A stretch of DNA of 64,000 nucleotides, taken from assembly GCF_020037125.1 (NCBI RefSeq), contig NZ_JAIQDG010000039.1, positions 42,790 through 106,789 on the forward strand. Reading direction: 5' to 3'. Shown piece after piece: positions 54,645-63,929 of the stretch. Below the pieces are notes generated by a model. It was not told the origin of the DNA. It worked only from the letters and a program-made list of their open reading frames with translations, and made no database searches. Each line of letters begins with the position of its first letter. The first letter of the stretch is position 1. The translations under genes were made by a program, and so were the position numbers. Source of the DNA: Myxococcus sp. RHSTA-1-4. GTDB lineage: Bacteria > Myxococcota > Myxococcia > Myxococcales > Myxococcaceae.

Positions 54645-55338
54645 CCACCGCGCGGCGGAGCAGCTCGCGGGCGCGCGCCATGTCCGGGGGCAGCGGTGCC
54701 TCCACCGCGCGGGCGGGCACGCCGGGCAGCGCGGGCCACTCCACGCGCGCGGCGTGCAGGGGCGTCCGGGCCAGCACCACCGCGTCCCCCTCCCCGCCCA
54801 GGTCCTTCTCCGTCAGCGGCTCCTCGCGGCCGTACTGGTGGTCCACGAGCAGCGGGTGCCCCAGGGACAGCAGGTGGACGCGAATCTGATGGGTGCGCCC
54901 GGTGAGGGGCTCGGTCTCCACCAGCGTGGCCTTGTCGAACGTCTCCACCGGACGCACCCGCGTGCGGGACGCCTTCGCCTCCGGCTCTCCCGGCCGGGCC
55001 ACGCGCATGCGTCCCTTGCGCGCGGCCACCAGGGGCGCGTCCACGAGGCGTGGCGCGTCCACCCGGCCCTCCACCAGGGCCAGGTAGCGCTTGCGCACCT
55101 TGCCGGACTCGAAGGCGACGGAGAGGGCGCGGTGCACCGCCGCGTCCAGCGCGAAGACGAGGACGCCGGAGGTGTCCCTGTCCAGCCGGTGCACCACGAA
55201 CACCTTCTGTCCCCGCCCCGACTCCAGGGCGTCGCGCAGCGAGGGGCCGCCGTCGCGCCCGGGGATGACCGGCACCCCGGGCGGCTTGTCCACCACGAGC
55301 ACGCCCCCGCCCTCGAAGAGGATGCGGGCGTCCGTCAC
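54628..55338 (-). CDS. RluA-family pseudouridine synthase
   Basis: Pseudouridine synthase of 236 residues, lacking the N-terminal S4 domain. The catalytic motif HRLDRDTSGVLVFA holds the nucleophilic Asp. KRYLALVEG and LTGRTHQIRVHLLSLGHPLLVD are the standard RluA motifs II and III. It modifies uridines in rRNA or tRNA; the exact position is unknown. It overlaps the M16 gene upstream by four bases and the lipoprotein gene downstream tail-to-tail. Confidence 0.92.
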   Translation of the reverse strand: MTDARILFEGGGVLVVDKPPGVPVIPGRDGGPSLRDALESGRGQKVFVVHRLDRDTSGVLVFALDAAVHRALSVAFESGKVRKRYLALVEGRVDAPRLVDAPLVAARKGRMRVARPGEPEAKASRTRVRPVETFDKATLVETEPLTGRTHQIRVHLLSLGHPLLVDHQYGREEPLTEKDLGGEGDAVVLARTPLHAARVEWPALPGVPARAVEAPLPPDMARARELLRRAVATASP

Positions 55339-56822
55339 TCGTACTCCGACGCGGGCACCACGGTGATGGGGCCCAGGCCCTTGAGCAGCTTCTTCACGGC
55401 TTCGGCCCGGCCCAGCACCACCACGGCGGGCGGCTCCGCGTAGCAGTACTTCTTCGCCGCCGCGGCCACCTGCTTCGGCGTCACCGCGCGCAGCCTGTCG
55501 CGGAACTTCTCCACCCAGTCATCGCCCAGCCCGTGCAGGCGCGTGTCGGCGATGCTGCCGGCGATGGACTCGTTCGTCTCCGTGCGCAGCGGGTAGAGGC
55601 CGGCGAGGTAGGTCTGCGCGTCCGCCAGCTCGCGAGGCTTGAGGCCCTTCTCGCGGACGCCGCCAATCTCCGCCATCGCCACGTCGATGATTTCCCGGGT
55701 GGAGGCCGTCTTGGTGAAGGTGGACAGCACGTAGGCGCCGCCCGCGTTCATCGCGTCGAACCAGGCGCTGACGCCGTAGGTGAGGCCGCGGTTGACGCGA
55801 ATCTCGTTCATCAGGCGCGAGGTGAAGCCGCCGCCCAGGGCGATGTTCATCGCCGTGGCGGGGAAGTAGTCCTCGTGGCCCATGCGGAAGCCGGGGCCGC
55901 CCAGGCGCACCTGGGACTGCGTCTGGTCCGGCTTGTCCACCACCAGCACCCGCCCGGCCCCGGGAATCTTCTTCAGCGGAGGAACCACGGGGGGCGCGTC
56001 CGGCCCGCCCTCCCAACCGGCGAAGGCCTCCTCCGCCGCGGCGGCCACGCGCTCCGGCTTCACCGCGCCCACCACCACCAGCATGGCGACCTTCGGGCCC
56101 ATGCGCTCCTGGTGGAAGCGCACCACGTCGTCGCGGGTGAAGGTGCGCACGGTGCGCGTCGAGCCGCCCACGTCGTGCCCGTACGGGTGGTCACCCCAGA
56201 GCGCGCGCACCAGGGCCCGGTCGGCGATGACGGACGGGTCGTCCAGATCATTCGCGAACTGCGCCAGGGCGCGCTCGCGGGCGTCGTCCACCTCGGCCTG
56301 CGGGAAGGTGGGCTCGCGCACGAGCTGGCCCAGCACGCCCAGCATCTGGGCGAAGTGCTCGGCCGGGGTGGTGAGGGAGATGGACATCACGTCCTCGCTC
56401 ACGCCCACGCCGAGGCTGGCGCCGACGAACTCCACCGTCTCGTCGACCTGCTGCGCGCTCAGGCGGCGCGTTCCCCGGCGCAGCAGCCGGGCGGTGAAGT
56501 CCGCCAGGCCGTGCTTGCCCTCGGGGTCGGTGGCGCTGCCGGCGCGCAGCACCAGCCGCATGGACACCAGCGGCAGCGGGCCGCGCTCGGCGGCAATCAC
56601 CTTCAGCCCGCTGGACGTCGTGCTCTCGTGCAGCTCGGGCAGCTTGAGGGCGCTGCTGGACGGGGCCGCCTTGCGGGACGGCGTGGCGGTGCGCCCGGAG
56701 GCCGGGGGCTTGCGCGTGGCGCGCTCGAGGGCACGGGCCGGGGCCTTCACGGCGCGGGCCGCGGTGGACTTCAGGGAGGACTTCACGGACGACTTCAGGG
56801 AGGGGCTCTTGCGAGAGGCCAT
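55335..56822 (-). CDS. M16-family peptidase homologue lacking the zinc motif
   Basis: An M16-fold subunit of 495 residues. The Ala/Lys/Arg-rich N-terminal ~60 residues are not enzyme. The first M16 half follows (LVLRAGSATDPEGKHGLADFTARLL). Where active enzymes have HxxEH, this one has HGLADF, so zinc binding and catalysis are lost. The second half has the RGLTYGVSA-type pattern (VNRGLTYGVSAWF). It is the inactive partner of the next gene, like the paired subunits of mitochondrial processing peptidase. Gap to that gene is 19 bases. Confidence 0.9.
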   Translation of the reverse strand: MASRKSPSLKSSVKSSLKSTAARAVKAPARALERATRKPPASGRTATPSRKAAPSSSALKLPELHESTTSSGLKVIAAERGPLPLVSMRLVLRAGSATDPEGKHGLADFTARLLRRGTRRLSAQQVDETVEFVGASLGVGVSEDVMSISLTTPAEHFAQMLGVLGQLVREPTFPQAEVDDARERALAQFANDLDDPSVIADRALVRALWGDHPYGHDVGGSTRTVRTFTRDDVVRFHQERMGPKVAMLVVVGAVKPERVAAAAEEAFAGWEGGPDAPPVVPPLKKIPGAGRVLVVDKPDQTQSQVRLGGPGFRMGHEDYFPATAMNIALGGGFTSRLMNEIRVNRGLTYGVSAWFDAMNAGGAYVLSTFTKTASTREIIDVAMAEIGGVREKGLKPRELADAQTYLAGLYPLRTETNESIAGSIADTRLHGLGDDWVEKFRDRLRAVTPKQVAAAAKKYCYAEPPAVVVLGRAEAVKKLLKGLGPITVVPASEYE

Positions 56823-56841
56823 AAAGAGTAGGGCTTTCCTT

Positions 56842-58155
56842 TCAAGCCTCGGACGGCGCGGGCAGCAGCGTCACCACGGAGCGGCGCTCGGGGGCGAAGT
56901 ACTTCGCGGCCACCGCCTTCACCATGTCGTTGGTGATGGAGGAGTAGGTGGAAGGCAGGGTGAGCAGGCGGCGCCAGTCACCGAGCAGGGCCTCGTAGTG
57001 GCCCAGGGCATGGGCGCGGCCGTTGTTGGTGGCCAGCTCGCGCATGTGGTCCGCGCGGAGGTTGTTCTGCGCCTTCTGCAGCTCGCGCTCGGTGACGCCC
57101 TCGCGAGCCATCTTCTCCAGCTCCGCGTACAGCGCGGCCTCCACCTTCCGCGGGTCGGAGTCCGGCTTCAGCTCCAGGTAGAAGAGGATGGTGCCCGGGT
57201 CGATGCGCCAGCTCCAGTCCAGCATGATGGAGACGGCCAGCTTCTGCTCGTACACGAGCGAGCGCACCAGCCGGCTCCCCTCCCCCTTCGTCAGCACGTA
57301 CTGGGCCACGTCGAGGGTGAAGGTGTCGTCCTCGCGCGCGGCGGGGCCGCGGAAGCCAATCATCAGCGCGGGCGACTGCGCGGGGTGGCGCACCAGGGCG
57401 CGGCGCTCGCCCTTCTGCTCCGGCTCGGCGTCAATCACCTTCACGGGCGCGGGGCCGCGGGGGATGTCGCCGTAGTAGCGGCGCACCAGGGCCAGCGTCT
57501 TCTTCGGGTCGATGTCGCCCACGATGTAGAGCACCGCGTTGTTCGGGGCGTAGTACGTGCGGAAGTACTCCTGGCAGTCCTCGCGGGAGATGTTCTCGAT
57601 GTCCGCCATCCACCCGATGACGGGCCAGCGGTACGGATGCGCCTTGTAGACGAGCGTGCCCAACTCCTCGTCCATGATGCCCGCGATGTCGTTGTCCACG
57701 CGGACGCGGCGCTCCTCCTTCACCACCTCGCGCTCGCTGGTCAGCGTCTCCTGGGAGATGCGCAGCGAGCGCATCCGGTCCGACTCCAGGTCGAGCACCG
57801 TCTCCAGCGCGTCGGCGGAGAAGTCGTCGTAGTACACCGTCATGTCGTTGGACGTGTACGCGTTGGAGCGGCCGCCGTTGGACTCCAGCGTCTTGTCGAA
57901 CATCTTGGGGCCGTACTTCTTCGCCCCGTTGAACATCATGTGCTCGAAGAGGTGGCTGATGCCGGTGATGCCGGGCCGCTCGTTGCGGCTGCCCACCTGG
58001 AAGAAGGTGTAGAGGCTGACGACGGGCGCCTGGTGATTCGCCAGCAGCCTCACCTGGAGGCCGTTGGAAAGGGTGGCCTCGTGGACGTCGAACAGGGACT
58101 CGAGGGCCGGGTCGGCCACGCGAGCAGGGACGTTGAGTTGGGAAGCCTTACGCAT
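56842..58155 (-). CDS. M16-family zinc peptidase, active subunit
   Basis: Zinc metalloprotease of 437 residues. The inverted zinc motif HLFEH is intact near residues 65-69 (GISHLFEHMMFNGAK), and the third ligand Glu is in LTSEREVVKEERR. The second half has VYEQKLAVSIMLDWSW. It should degrade peptides or act as a processing peptidase, pairing with the inactive neighbour. ATG at 58155 is chosen; the frame continues upstream to 58200 but overlaps the response regulator. Confidence 0.92.
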   Translation of the reverse strand: MRKASQLNVPARVADPALESLFDVHEATLSNGLQVRLLANHQAPVVSLYTFFQVGSRNERPGITGISHLFEHMMFNGAKKYGPKMFDKTLESNGGRSNAYTSNDMTVYYDDFSADALETVLDLESDRMRSLRISQETLTSEREVVKEERRVRVDNDIAGIMDEELGTLVYKAHPYRWPVIGWMADIENISREDCQEYFRTYYAPNNAVLYIVGDIDPKKTLALVRRYYGDIPRGPAPVKVIDAEPEQKGERRALVRHPAQSPALMIGFRGPAAREDDTFTLDVAQYVLTKGEGSRLVRSLVYEQKLAVSIMLDWSWRIDPGTILFYLELKPDSDPRKVEAALYAELEKMAREGVTERELQKAQNNLRADHMRELATNNGRAHALGHYEALLGDWRRLLTLPSTYSSITNDMVKAVAAKYFAPERRSVVTLLPAPSEA

Positions 58156-58183
58156 AGGGCCCCAACGTATACAGAGGGCGCGG

Positions 58184-58849
58184 CTATAGATCCACGACAC
58201 CCGCGCGCAAGGCCATCACCACGGCTTCCACGTGAGAGTTGACCCCCATCTTCCGGTAGATATGTGACAGGTGGGTCCTCACGGTGCGCCGCTCCAGCGT
58301 CATCACCTGCCCCACCTCGGCGTTGGACAGGCCCTTGGCCACGTAGCGGAGGACGTCGAACTCGGTGGGGGTGAGACTCCAGGGGTTGTCCGCCTTCTTC
58401 TCCGGCGTGGCCGGCTTCGCCTGGACGGACTGGAAGTAGTTCCAGAAGCGGCGGGCGATGATGGGCTCCAGGACGGTGCCGCCCTCCATCACCTCCTGGA
58501 TGCCGGAGCGGATCTTTTCCGGGCCCACGCGCTTGACGAGGTAGCCGGACGCGCCCGCCTGGATGGCCTCGTACACCTTCTGCTCGTCGTCGAAGGACGT
58601 GAGGATGAGGATCTCCACCTCGGGCGCCCGGCGCTTCACCCGCTGGGTGACCTGGATGCCGTTGATGCCCGGCAACTCCAGGTCCAGCAGCACGAGCTGC
58701 GGGCGCAACTGGAGGATTTCCTCCACCGCGGCCTCGCCCTCCTGCGCGGTGCCAATGACCTCCAGCTCCGGGAAGGTGCCCAGCACCTTGACCAGGTTCT
58801 TGAGGAGCTGCGGTTGATCCTCGACGACGTAGATGCGGGTCCGCTCCAT
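58184..58849 (-). CDS. NarL/LuxR-type response regulator
   Basis: A 221-residue transcription regulator. The receiver (1-120) has VVEDQ, the phospho-acceptor in LVLLDLELPGING, and LVKRV lysine. The C-terminal LuxR-type helix-turn-helix is LTPTEFDVLRYVAKGLSNAEVGQ..RTVRTHLSHIYRKMGV. It starts two bases after the pseudokinase stop, so they share a transcript. The kinase that phosphorylates it is not in the window. Confidence 0.94.
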   Translation of the reverse strand: MERTRIYVVEDQPQLLKNLVKVLGTFPELEVIGTAQEGEAAVEEILQLRPQLVLLDLELPGINGIQVTQRVKRRAPEVEILILTSFDDEQKVYEAIQAGASGYLVKRVGPEKIRSGIQEVMEGGTVLEPIIARRFWNYFQSVQAKPATPEKKADNPWSLTPTEFDVLRYVAKGLSNAEVGQVMTLERRTVRTHLSHIYRKMGVNSHVEAVVMALRAGVVDL

Positions 58850-58851
58850 GG

Positions 58852-60948
58852 TCACCGCCTCGGAACGCTGCTGAAGGAGTCCACCACCACCTTGCGATGC
58901 TGGCCCCGGGTGAAGCGCAGCTCCATCTCCTGCGGCTCGCCGGTCGTCACGGAGACCAGCCGGATGAGCCGGGTCCCCGCCTTGATGGGGAAGCGCGTCA
59001 GGGGCGTGCGGCGGTTCACCCGCTCCCCGTCGATGTACACCCGCGCGGGCACGTTGGTGGTGATGGTGACATAGGCGCGCTGGGACTTCGGAGGCGCCTT
59101 CATCTCGGGCGCGTCCTCTTCCTCGGGCGCGGCGTCGGCCGCGTGGGCCGGCGGGCCGGGCTCCGGCGCCGGAGGGGGCTCGACGGGAGGCGTCGCCGGC
59201 ACGGGCTCGGCGGGGGGCGGCACCTGGGCCTGGAGTGGCGGGGGGCCGGCGGGCTCCTCGACCGGAGCCTCCGTGCCGCTCTGCCCCCCGAGCTGCCACG
59301 CGGCGACGACGAAGCTGAACACCCCCACCAGGGCGATGGCGCCCGCGATGGCGACCATCCGGCCACGCCGGCTGGCGGCGCGGGACAGGTTCTGTTCCTC
59401 CGTCATGAGGCGCCGGGAGGCCGCGGCATGGTCGACCCCGGACGGCGGAGGCAGCGCGATGTCGTCGCGCTCTCGCGAAGTCCCCCGGCGCGAGGGGAAC
59501 GGCTCCGGCAGGGGGCGCGGGCCGCGCTCCTCGGCGGGCTTCGGGCGCCGGGGCCGGACGGTGCGGCGGCCGGAGGTGGAGATGGAGACGGACAGCTCCT
59601 CGTCCTCCTCGGACGGGCTGGGCCCGGAGAAGTCCTCCACCACCTTCACGCGCGGGTTGCGGGCGCCGACGCGGGTGGGCTGCTGCCCGCCGCCGGTGCC
59701 TCCCTGGGGTACGAGCTGCCGGCGTGGCTTCGGAGGCGCCGCGCCCGGTGGAGCCTCCCAGCCCCGCTCCAGCGGGCCCGCCTGACCGGGGCCGGTGATC
59801 TCCCCTTCCCCTACGGCTTCCGGGGGCTGCGAGGGGGCACGGGTGCGCGTGGCGGGAGCAGGCTCGTAGTCCTCGGGGCGGTACTCCTCGAAGGCGGGCT
59901 CGGCGGCCTCCTGGGTTTCGGCGCTGGCCTCGTCCTCGGAGAGCGAGCGGCTGAAGGGCGCGCGCTGGATGATGGAGGCCTCGGGCTCCTCGGCGTGCAG
60001 GTCGTCCATCTCCGCGCCGGAGATGGGCTCCAGCGTGAAGGGCTCCTTGAAGGGCGCGGGCCCCAGGCTGGCGAGGCTCACCTCGTTGGGGAACAGCTCG
60101 CTCACGAAGCGGCGCACGTCGTCCGGCCCGGGCATGCCGCCGCTGGCGGAGAGGAAGTTGCGCAGCGACGAGGCGAACTCGCCGCACGAGCGGAAGCGCC
60201 GCTGGGGGGCGGACTCCAGCGCGCGGAGGATGAGCGGATCCAACCGCCCGTTGATGCGCCGGTCCAACCGGCTGGGGGGAGGCAGCGCCTCGCTGCGCCG
60301 CGTGGAGACCCCTCCCCCTCCGGCCACCACGGGCTCGCGCTGGGTGAGCAGCTCGTAGGCGATGGCGCCGAGGGAGTAGACGTCGGACTGCTCGGTGTAC
60401 GCCTCGCCGCGGGCCACCTCCGGGGAGCGGTAGGTGCCACGGCCCCGCCCCGCGAACGAGCGCCGGAGCTGCGGCACCGCCATCAGGGCGCGCAGCGCGC
60501 CGAAGTCACAGACGGCGGGTGTGCCGTCCCGGGACAGCACCACGTTGCCCGGCGTGAGGGCGCCGTGGAGGACGCCCGCCTCATGGGCCTGCTGCACGGC
60601 CTCCAGGAGCTGGATGACGATGTAGAGGGCCACGGGAGGCGGCAGCACCACCTCCTTGGTGTGGAGGCGCTGCAAGGCGGTGCCCAGGGTGAAGCCGTCC
60701 AGGTCCTCCCGGATGACGGCGAGCCGCTGGCGCACGACGCCGATGTCCACCACGTGGAGGATGCCGGGGTGGCGAACGGGCTGGAGGAGGCGCGTCGTCT
60801 CGGCGAGGTCGAGGGCGTAGGCCGGGTCCGACGTCTTGGGGTGGAAGAGCTTCACCACCACCTCGCCCGCGGGGAGCTGGAGGCCCTCGTACAGCTCCGC
60901 GAGCTCGCCGGACTCGATGCGTCCCGTCAGCCGGTAGGTGGCACTCAT
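58852..60948 (-). CDS. Membrane-bound Ser/Thr pseudokinase with PEGA domain
   Basis: A 698-residue protein with an N-terminal kinase fold (10-290). It keeps the VVVK lysine (33) and DFG (148-150), but the HRD catalytic loop reads HGALTPGN (128-135), so the catalytic Asp is missing. A long Pro/Glu/Arg-rich linker follows (330-525), then one membrane helix (~530-552), and a C-terminal PEGA domain with YVTITTNVPARVYIDGERV. It is probably a signalling scaffold across the inner membrane. It is bracketed by a zinc-ribbon gene (ATGA overlap) and a response regulator. Confidence 0.9.
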   Translation of the reverse strand: MSATYRLTGRIESGELAELYEGLQLPAGEVVVKLFHPKTSDPAYALDLAETTRLLQPVRHPGILHVVDIGVVRQRLAVIREDLDGFTLGTALQRLHTKEVVLPPPVALYIVIQLLEAVQQAHEAGVLHGALTPGNVVLSRDGTPAVCDFGALRALMAVPQLRRSFAGRGRGTYRSPEVARGEAYTEQSDVYSLGAIAYELLTQREPVVAGGGGVSTRRSEALPPPSRLDRRINGRLDPLILRALESAPQRRFRSCGEFASSLRNFLSASGGMPGPDDVRRFVSELFPNEVSLASLGPAPFKEPFTLEPISGAEMDDLHAEEPEASIIQRAPFSRSLSEDEASAETQEAAEPAFEEYRPEDYEPAPATRTRAPSQPPEAVGEGEITGPGQAGPLERGWEAPPGAAPPKPRRQLVPQGGTGGGQQPTRVGARNPRVKVVEDFSGPSPSEEDEELSVSISTSGRRTVRPRRPKPAEERGPRPLPEPFPSRRGTSRERDDIALPPPSGVDHAAASRRLMTEEQNLSRAASRRGRMVAIAGAIALVGVFSFVVAAWQLGGQSGTEAPVEEPAGPPPLQAQVPPPAEPVPATPPVEPPPAPEPGPPAHAADAAPEEEDAPEMKAPPKSQRAYVTITTNVPARVYIDGERVNRRTPLTRFPIKAGTRLIRLVSVTTGEPQEMELRFTRGQHRKVVVDSFSSVPRR

Positions 60949-61262
60949 CGCTTCTTTCGGGCCGGGCCGCGCCGGGACACGGCGGAGAAGACGAAGCCGC
61001 ACCAGACGCACGACTCACCGCGTCGGCCAGGCGGCAGCTCCAGCGTACAGCCGGGGCAGCGCGGGCGGGCGCGGGCGGAACGGGCGGGCTCGCTGGCCCG
61101 GGTGGAGGGCAGCCGGGCGACGGGCGCCGGGGTGCTGGTGCTCAGGCGGAGCCGGGCCTCCAGACGGCGCACCCGGTCCTCGAGCGCGGCAATCCTGGCG
61201 GACAGGCGCGCATGGACCTCCTCGGCACTCTCCGAGGGCTGACGTCGGGCGGGCGAGCGCAT
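60945..61262 (-). CDS. Small coiled-coil zinc-ribbon protein
   Basis: About 105 residues. The N-terminal half is a helix with heptads (EEVHARLSARIAALEDRVRRLEARL). The C-terminal half has a CPGCTLEL..CVWCG zinc ribbon and ends in a basic tail. No known family recognised. The stop overlaps the pseudokinase start (ATGA), which fixes it as first gene of the operon. The exact start is uncertain; ATG at 61262 or an upstream GTG are options, both without a strong ribosome site. Confidence 0.65.
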   Translation of the reverse strand: MRSPARRQPSESAEEVHARLSARIAALEDRVRRLEARLRLSTSTPAPVARLPSTRASEPARSARARPRCPGCTLELPPGRRGESCVWCGFVFSAVSRRGPARKKR

Positions 61263-61347
61263 TGGGGGTGGAGAGCGTGCCACGCTCACTCGCAAGCCCG
61301 CAAGGAGAGAGCCGGGGCGGGACGCGCGTGGTATGTGTTGATGTCCC

Positions 61348-63042
61348 GTGGCTCCGACTCTCTCTCCCTTCCGTCCCATCCCTGGCGGGCCCTTGCAGGA
61401 CCCGCTGCACGGGAGCTTCCGTTCCCCTCTCAACCGCGCGCGAGCCGAGGACGCCTCCCGGCGGGCCCATGAGCTGCTGGCCGACGAGGGGCTCACCCGG
61501 CTGCTGACGTTGCCACGCGAGCGGCGCGACTTCGTCCCCCGCGCGCGGGAGGTGTTCGTCAACCGCAACCTGCGCATGTCGAGCATCGAGATGGTCGGCT
61601 TCGACATGGACTACACGCTGGCCATCTACCACATGCGCCGGCTGGAGCAGCTCTCGTTCGACATGACGTTGGCGAAGCTGGTCAGCGAGTACGGCTATCC
61701 GCCGGTAGTGGGCGGCCTGCTCTACGACCACCACTTCGTGATGCGCGGGCTGGCGGTGGACCGGGTGAACGGGAACATCCTGAAGATGGACCGGTTCGGC
61801 CACGTGGGGCGCGCGTTCCACGGGCTGCGGCCGCTGAAGCCGGAGGTGTGGCGCGAGCTGTACCGCCACAAGCGGGTGCGGCTGCGCAACCCGCAGTTCG
61901 CGTGGAACGACACGCTCTTCGCCTTGCCGGAGACGTGCATGTTCGCGGGCATCATCGAGCTGCTGGAGTCGCTGGGGCAGCGGGTGGATTACGGGAAGCT
62001 GTACGACGACATCCGCGAGGCCATCGACACGGTGCACCGGGACAACTCGCTGAAGCGCGAGGTGCGCAAGGACCTGGGGCGGTACGTGTTCCAGGACCCG
62101 GAGCTGGGGCCGGCGTTGCACAAGCTGCGCTCGGGCGGGAAGCGGCTGTTCCTGCTGACGAACTCCGCGTGGGACTACACGGACGCGGTGATGAAGTACC
62201 TGCTGGACGGGCAGCTCGCGGAGTACCCGAGCTGGAGGAACTACTTCGACGTGGTGGTGACGGCGGCGGGCAAGCCGGGCTTCTTCACGGAGGGGCGGCC
62301 GTTCCTGGAGCTGGACGTGTCCACGGAGGCGGGCCCCGCGGTGGGCGAGGCCACGTCGCTGGACCGCGGCAAGGTGTACTCGGGCGGCAACCTGGCCCGG
62401 TTCGAGGAGCTGACGGGGTACCGCGGGGAGAACATCCTCTACGTGGGTGACCACATCTACGGCGACATCTTGAAGTCGAAGAAGTCGTCGCTGTGGCGCA
62501 CGTGCATGGTGGTTCAGGAGATCGAGGACGAGATCATCTACACGGACTCGCGGCAGGTGGAGATTGGCACCCTGTCGCAGGTGGAGGTGGTGCGCGAGCG
62601 TCTGGACGACGAGGTGAACCACCACAAGACGCTGCTGAACACGCTGGAGCGCCGGCTGGAGCGCGAGCCGCTGTCGGCGGAGGAGCGGAAGGAAGCGGAG
62701 GAGCTGCGGCGGCAGACGAAGGCGGAGCTGGACCGGATGCGCCGGGCGCTGAAGAACGCGAACGACATCGCGGACACGCTGGAGGAGGACGTGGAGGAAG
62801 GCTTCAACCCGTACTGGGGGCTGTTGTTCAAGGAGGGCAACGAGAACAGCCGCTTCGGGTACCAGGTGGAGCAGTACGCCTGTCTCTACACGAGCCGCGT
62901 GTCGAACTTCCTGCACCACTCGCCCATGCAGTACTACCGCTCACCGCGCGACAAGATGGCGCACGAGCAGGCCGGCGCGCTGTCGGCGCGGCTGTCGCCC
63001 ATGGGTGGCGAGGGTCCGCCGAAGGGGGCTGGGAAGGACTGA
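61348..63042 (+). CDS. HAD-superfamily 5'-nucleotidase (IMP/GMP-specific type)
   Basis: A 564-residue HAD hydrolase of the cytosolic 5'-nucleotidase group. Motif I FDMDYTLAIY has both catalytic aspartates. The Thr/Ser motif LLTNSAWDYT is motif II, and LYVGDHIYGDILKSKK is motif IV. A coiled coil of about 80 residues (VVRERLDDEVNHHKTLL..AELDRMRRALK) lies near 420-490. It releases phosphate from IMP/GMP-like nucleotides by analogy. It begins with GTG, 85 bases from the divergent zinc-ribbon gene. Confidence 0.92.
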   Translation: MAPTLSPFRPIPGGPLQDPLHGSFRSPLNRARAEDASRRAHELLADEGLTRLLTLPRERRDFVPRAREVFVNRNLRMSSIEMVGFDMDYTLAIYHMRRLEQLSFDMTLAKLVSEYGYPPVVGGLLYDHHFVMRGLAVDRVNGNILKMDRFGHVGRAFHGLRPLKPEVWRELYRHKRVRLRNPQFAWNDTLFALPETCMFAGIIELLESLGQRVDYGKLYDDIREAIDTVHRDNSLKREVRKDLGRYVFQDPELGPALHKLRSGGKRLFLLTNSAWDYTDAVMKYLLDGQLAEYPSWRNYFDVVVTAAGKPGFFTEGRPFLELDVSTEAGPAVGEATSLDRGKVYSGGNLARFEELTGYRGENILYVGDHIYGDILKSKKSSLWRTCMVVQEIEDEIIYTDSRQVEIGTLSQVEVVRERLDDEVNHHKTLLNTLERRLEREPLSAEERKEAEELRRQTKAELDRMRRALKNANDIADTLEEDVEEGFNPYWGLLFKEGNENSRFGYQVEQYACLYTSRVSNFLHHSPMQYYRSPRDKMAHEQAGALSARLSPMGGEGPPKGAGKD

Positions 63043-63119
63043 TGGCTCATTCAACATGCTCACTGCGCGAGTGACGAGTTTCGCCTGATTGCTTAACATC
63101 TGGGACATGGGCTCCACGT

Positions 63120-63929
63120 ATGCCAACGTTAAAGGTGTCGATCTATTTGGGGCGCCGGAAACAAACTCCCTTCCAAAGCACGTCCATTCCTCAATCACTG
63201 ATTAGTTTGGGGCAGGAACTCATGAGCGAGCACGAGGTGCTCGACATGGGGGGGCACGACCGCTTCTATGCCGCTAGAAAAGCGACATCATTACCAAGTC
63301 CTGCCCGTGGCATGTCGCTTCCGCGCGGGTTCGACCGTCAAACCCACAGGAGCATGTCTAAGGACGTGATTGGCAACCTGGGAGAAGGAATCGGAATCGC
63401 CGCACTCATGCATTTGGCCGGAGTCAATCCACAAAGGATTGTGCGCGCCAAACGGGCAAGAAACCGCGTCCGCGCAAACCAAGGCCGTCGCATGCCCGAC
63501 TTCGTAGCAGCCCTTCCAGTTGGCGAAGGCCGCAACAGCATCCACAGGCTCATTGCGCAGATGCAGCCCAGCCTTCCCCGGCGCAACGCTCTAGCGCAGC
63601 AAATCTCAGCGTTCCCCGACCGTTTCCCAGTCGAAGCAAAGGCAAGCAGCAGCGGCGTGGGCGGAGGCTACTGGAGCGGCCTTTGGCAGCTTATTGAATA
63701 CTGGCACACGATTCAGGCCTTCAAGGCCGATCCGGCCACAATTGGCTTCGGCATTCTCTTGTACACAAGCCAATTAACTAGAGAGCACCGCGACCTCAAG
63801 ATTCATATTTTTTGTCCGCTTCCCAACTCCCCACTAATAGGGAGGCTCCGCACGTTGCCATCCCGGCGGCTGACAGCCACAGATTTTAAGTCTCACTTTG
63901 GGAATGGAGCCTGCTTTGTCGGCGACTAG
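63120..63929 (+). CDS. Unknown protein with a possible PD-(D/E)xK nuclease core, in low-GC DNA
   Basis: A 269-residue protein without a family I recognise. MPDFVAAL followed about 45 residues later by FPVEAKASSSG resembles the D...ExK core of PD-(D/E)xK nucleases, with an upstream Glu in a helix (NLGEGIGIAALMHLAG). GC content and codon use drop clearly compared with the neighbours, which suggests recent transfer. The start is uncertain: ATG at 63120, or the internal Met residues near 36 and 79. The remaining ~70 bases to the window end show nothing recognisable. Confidence 0.55.
   Translation: MPTLKVSIYLGRRKQTPFQSTSIPQSLISLGQELMSEHEVLDMGGHDRFYAARKATSLPSPARGMSLPRGFDRQTHRSMSKDVIGNLGEGIGIAALMHLAGVNPQRIVRAKRARNRVRANQGRRMPDFVAALPVGEGRNSIHRLIAQMQPSLPRRNALAQQISAFPDRFPVEAKASSSGVGGGYWSGLWQLIEYWHTIQAFKADPATIGFGILLYTSQLTREHRDLKIHIFCPLPNSPLIGRLRTLPSRRLTATDFKSHFGNGACFVGD

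Noticed and set aside
58184..60187. A 667-codon frame that would fuse antisense-like sequence to the response regulator
   Set aside because: Upstream part is the out-of-frame shadow of the pseudokinase gene; the receiver starts at 58849.
62941..63198. Minus-strand frame at the start of the low-GC region
   Set aside because: Overlaps the end of the HAD gene and lacks any supporting motif or ribosome site.
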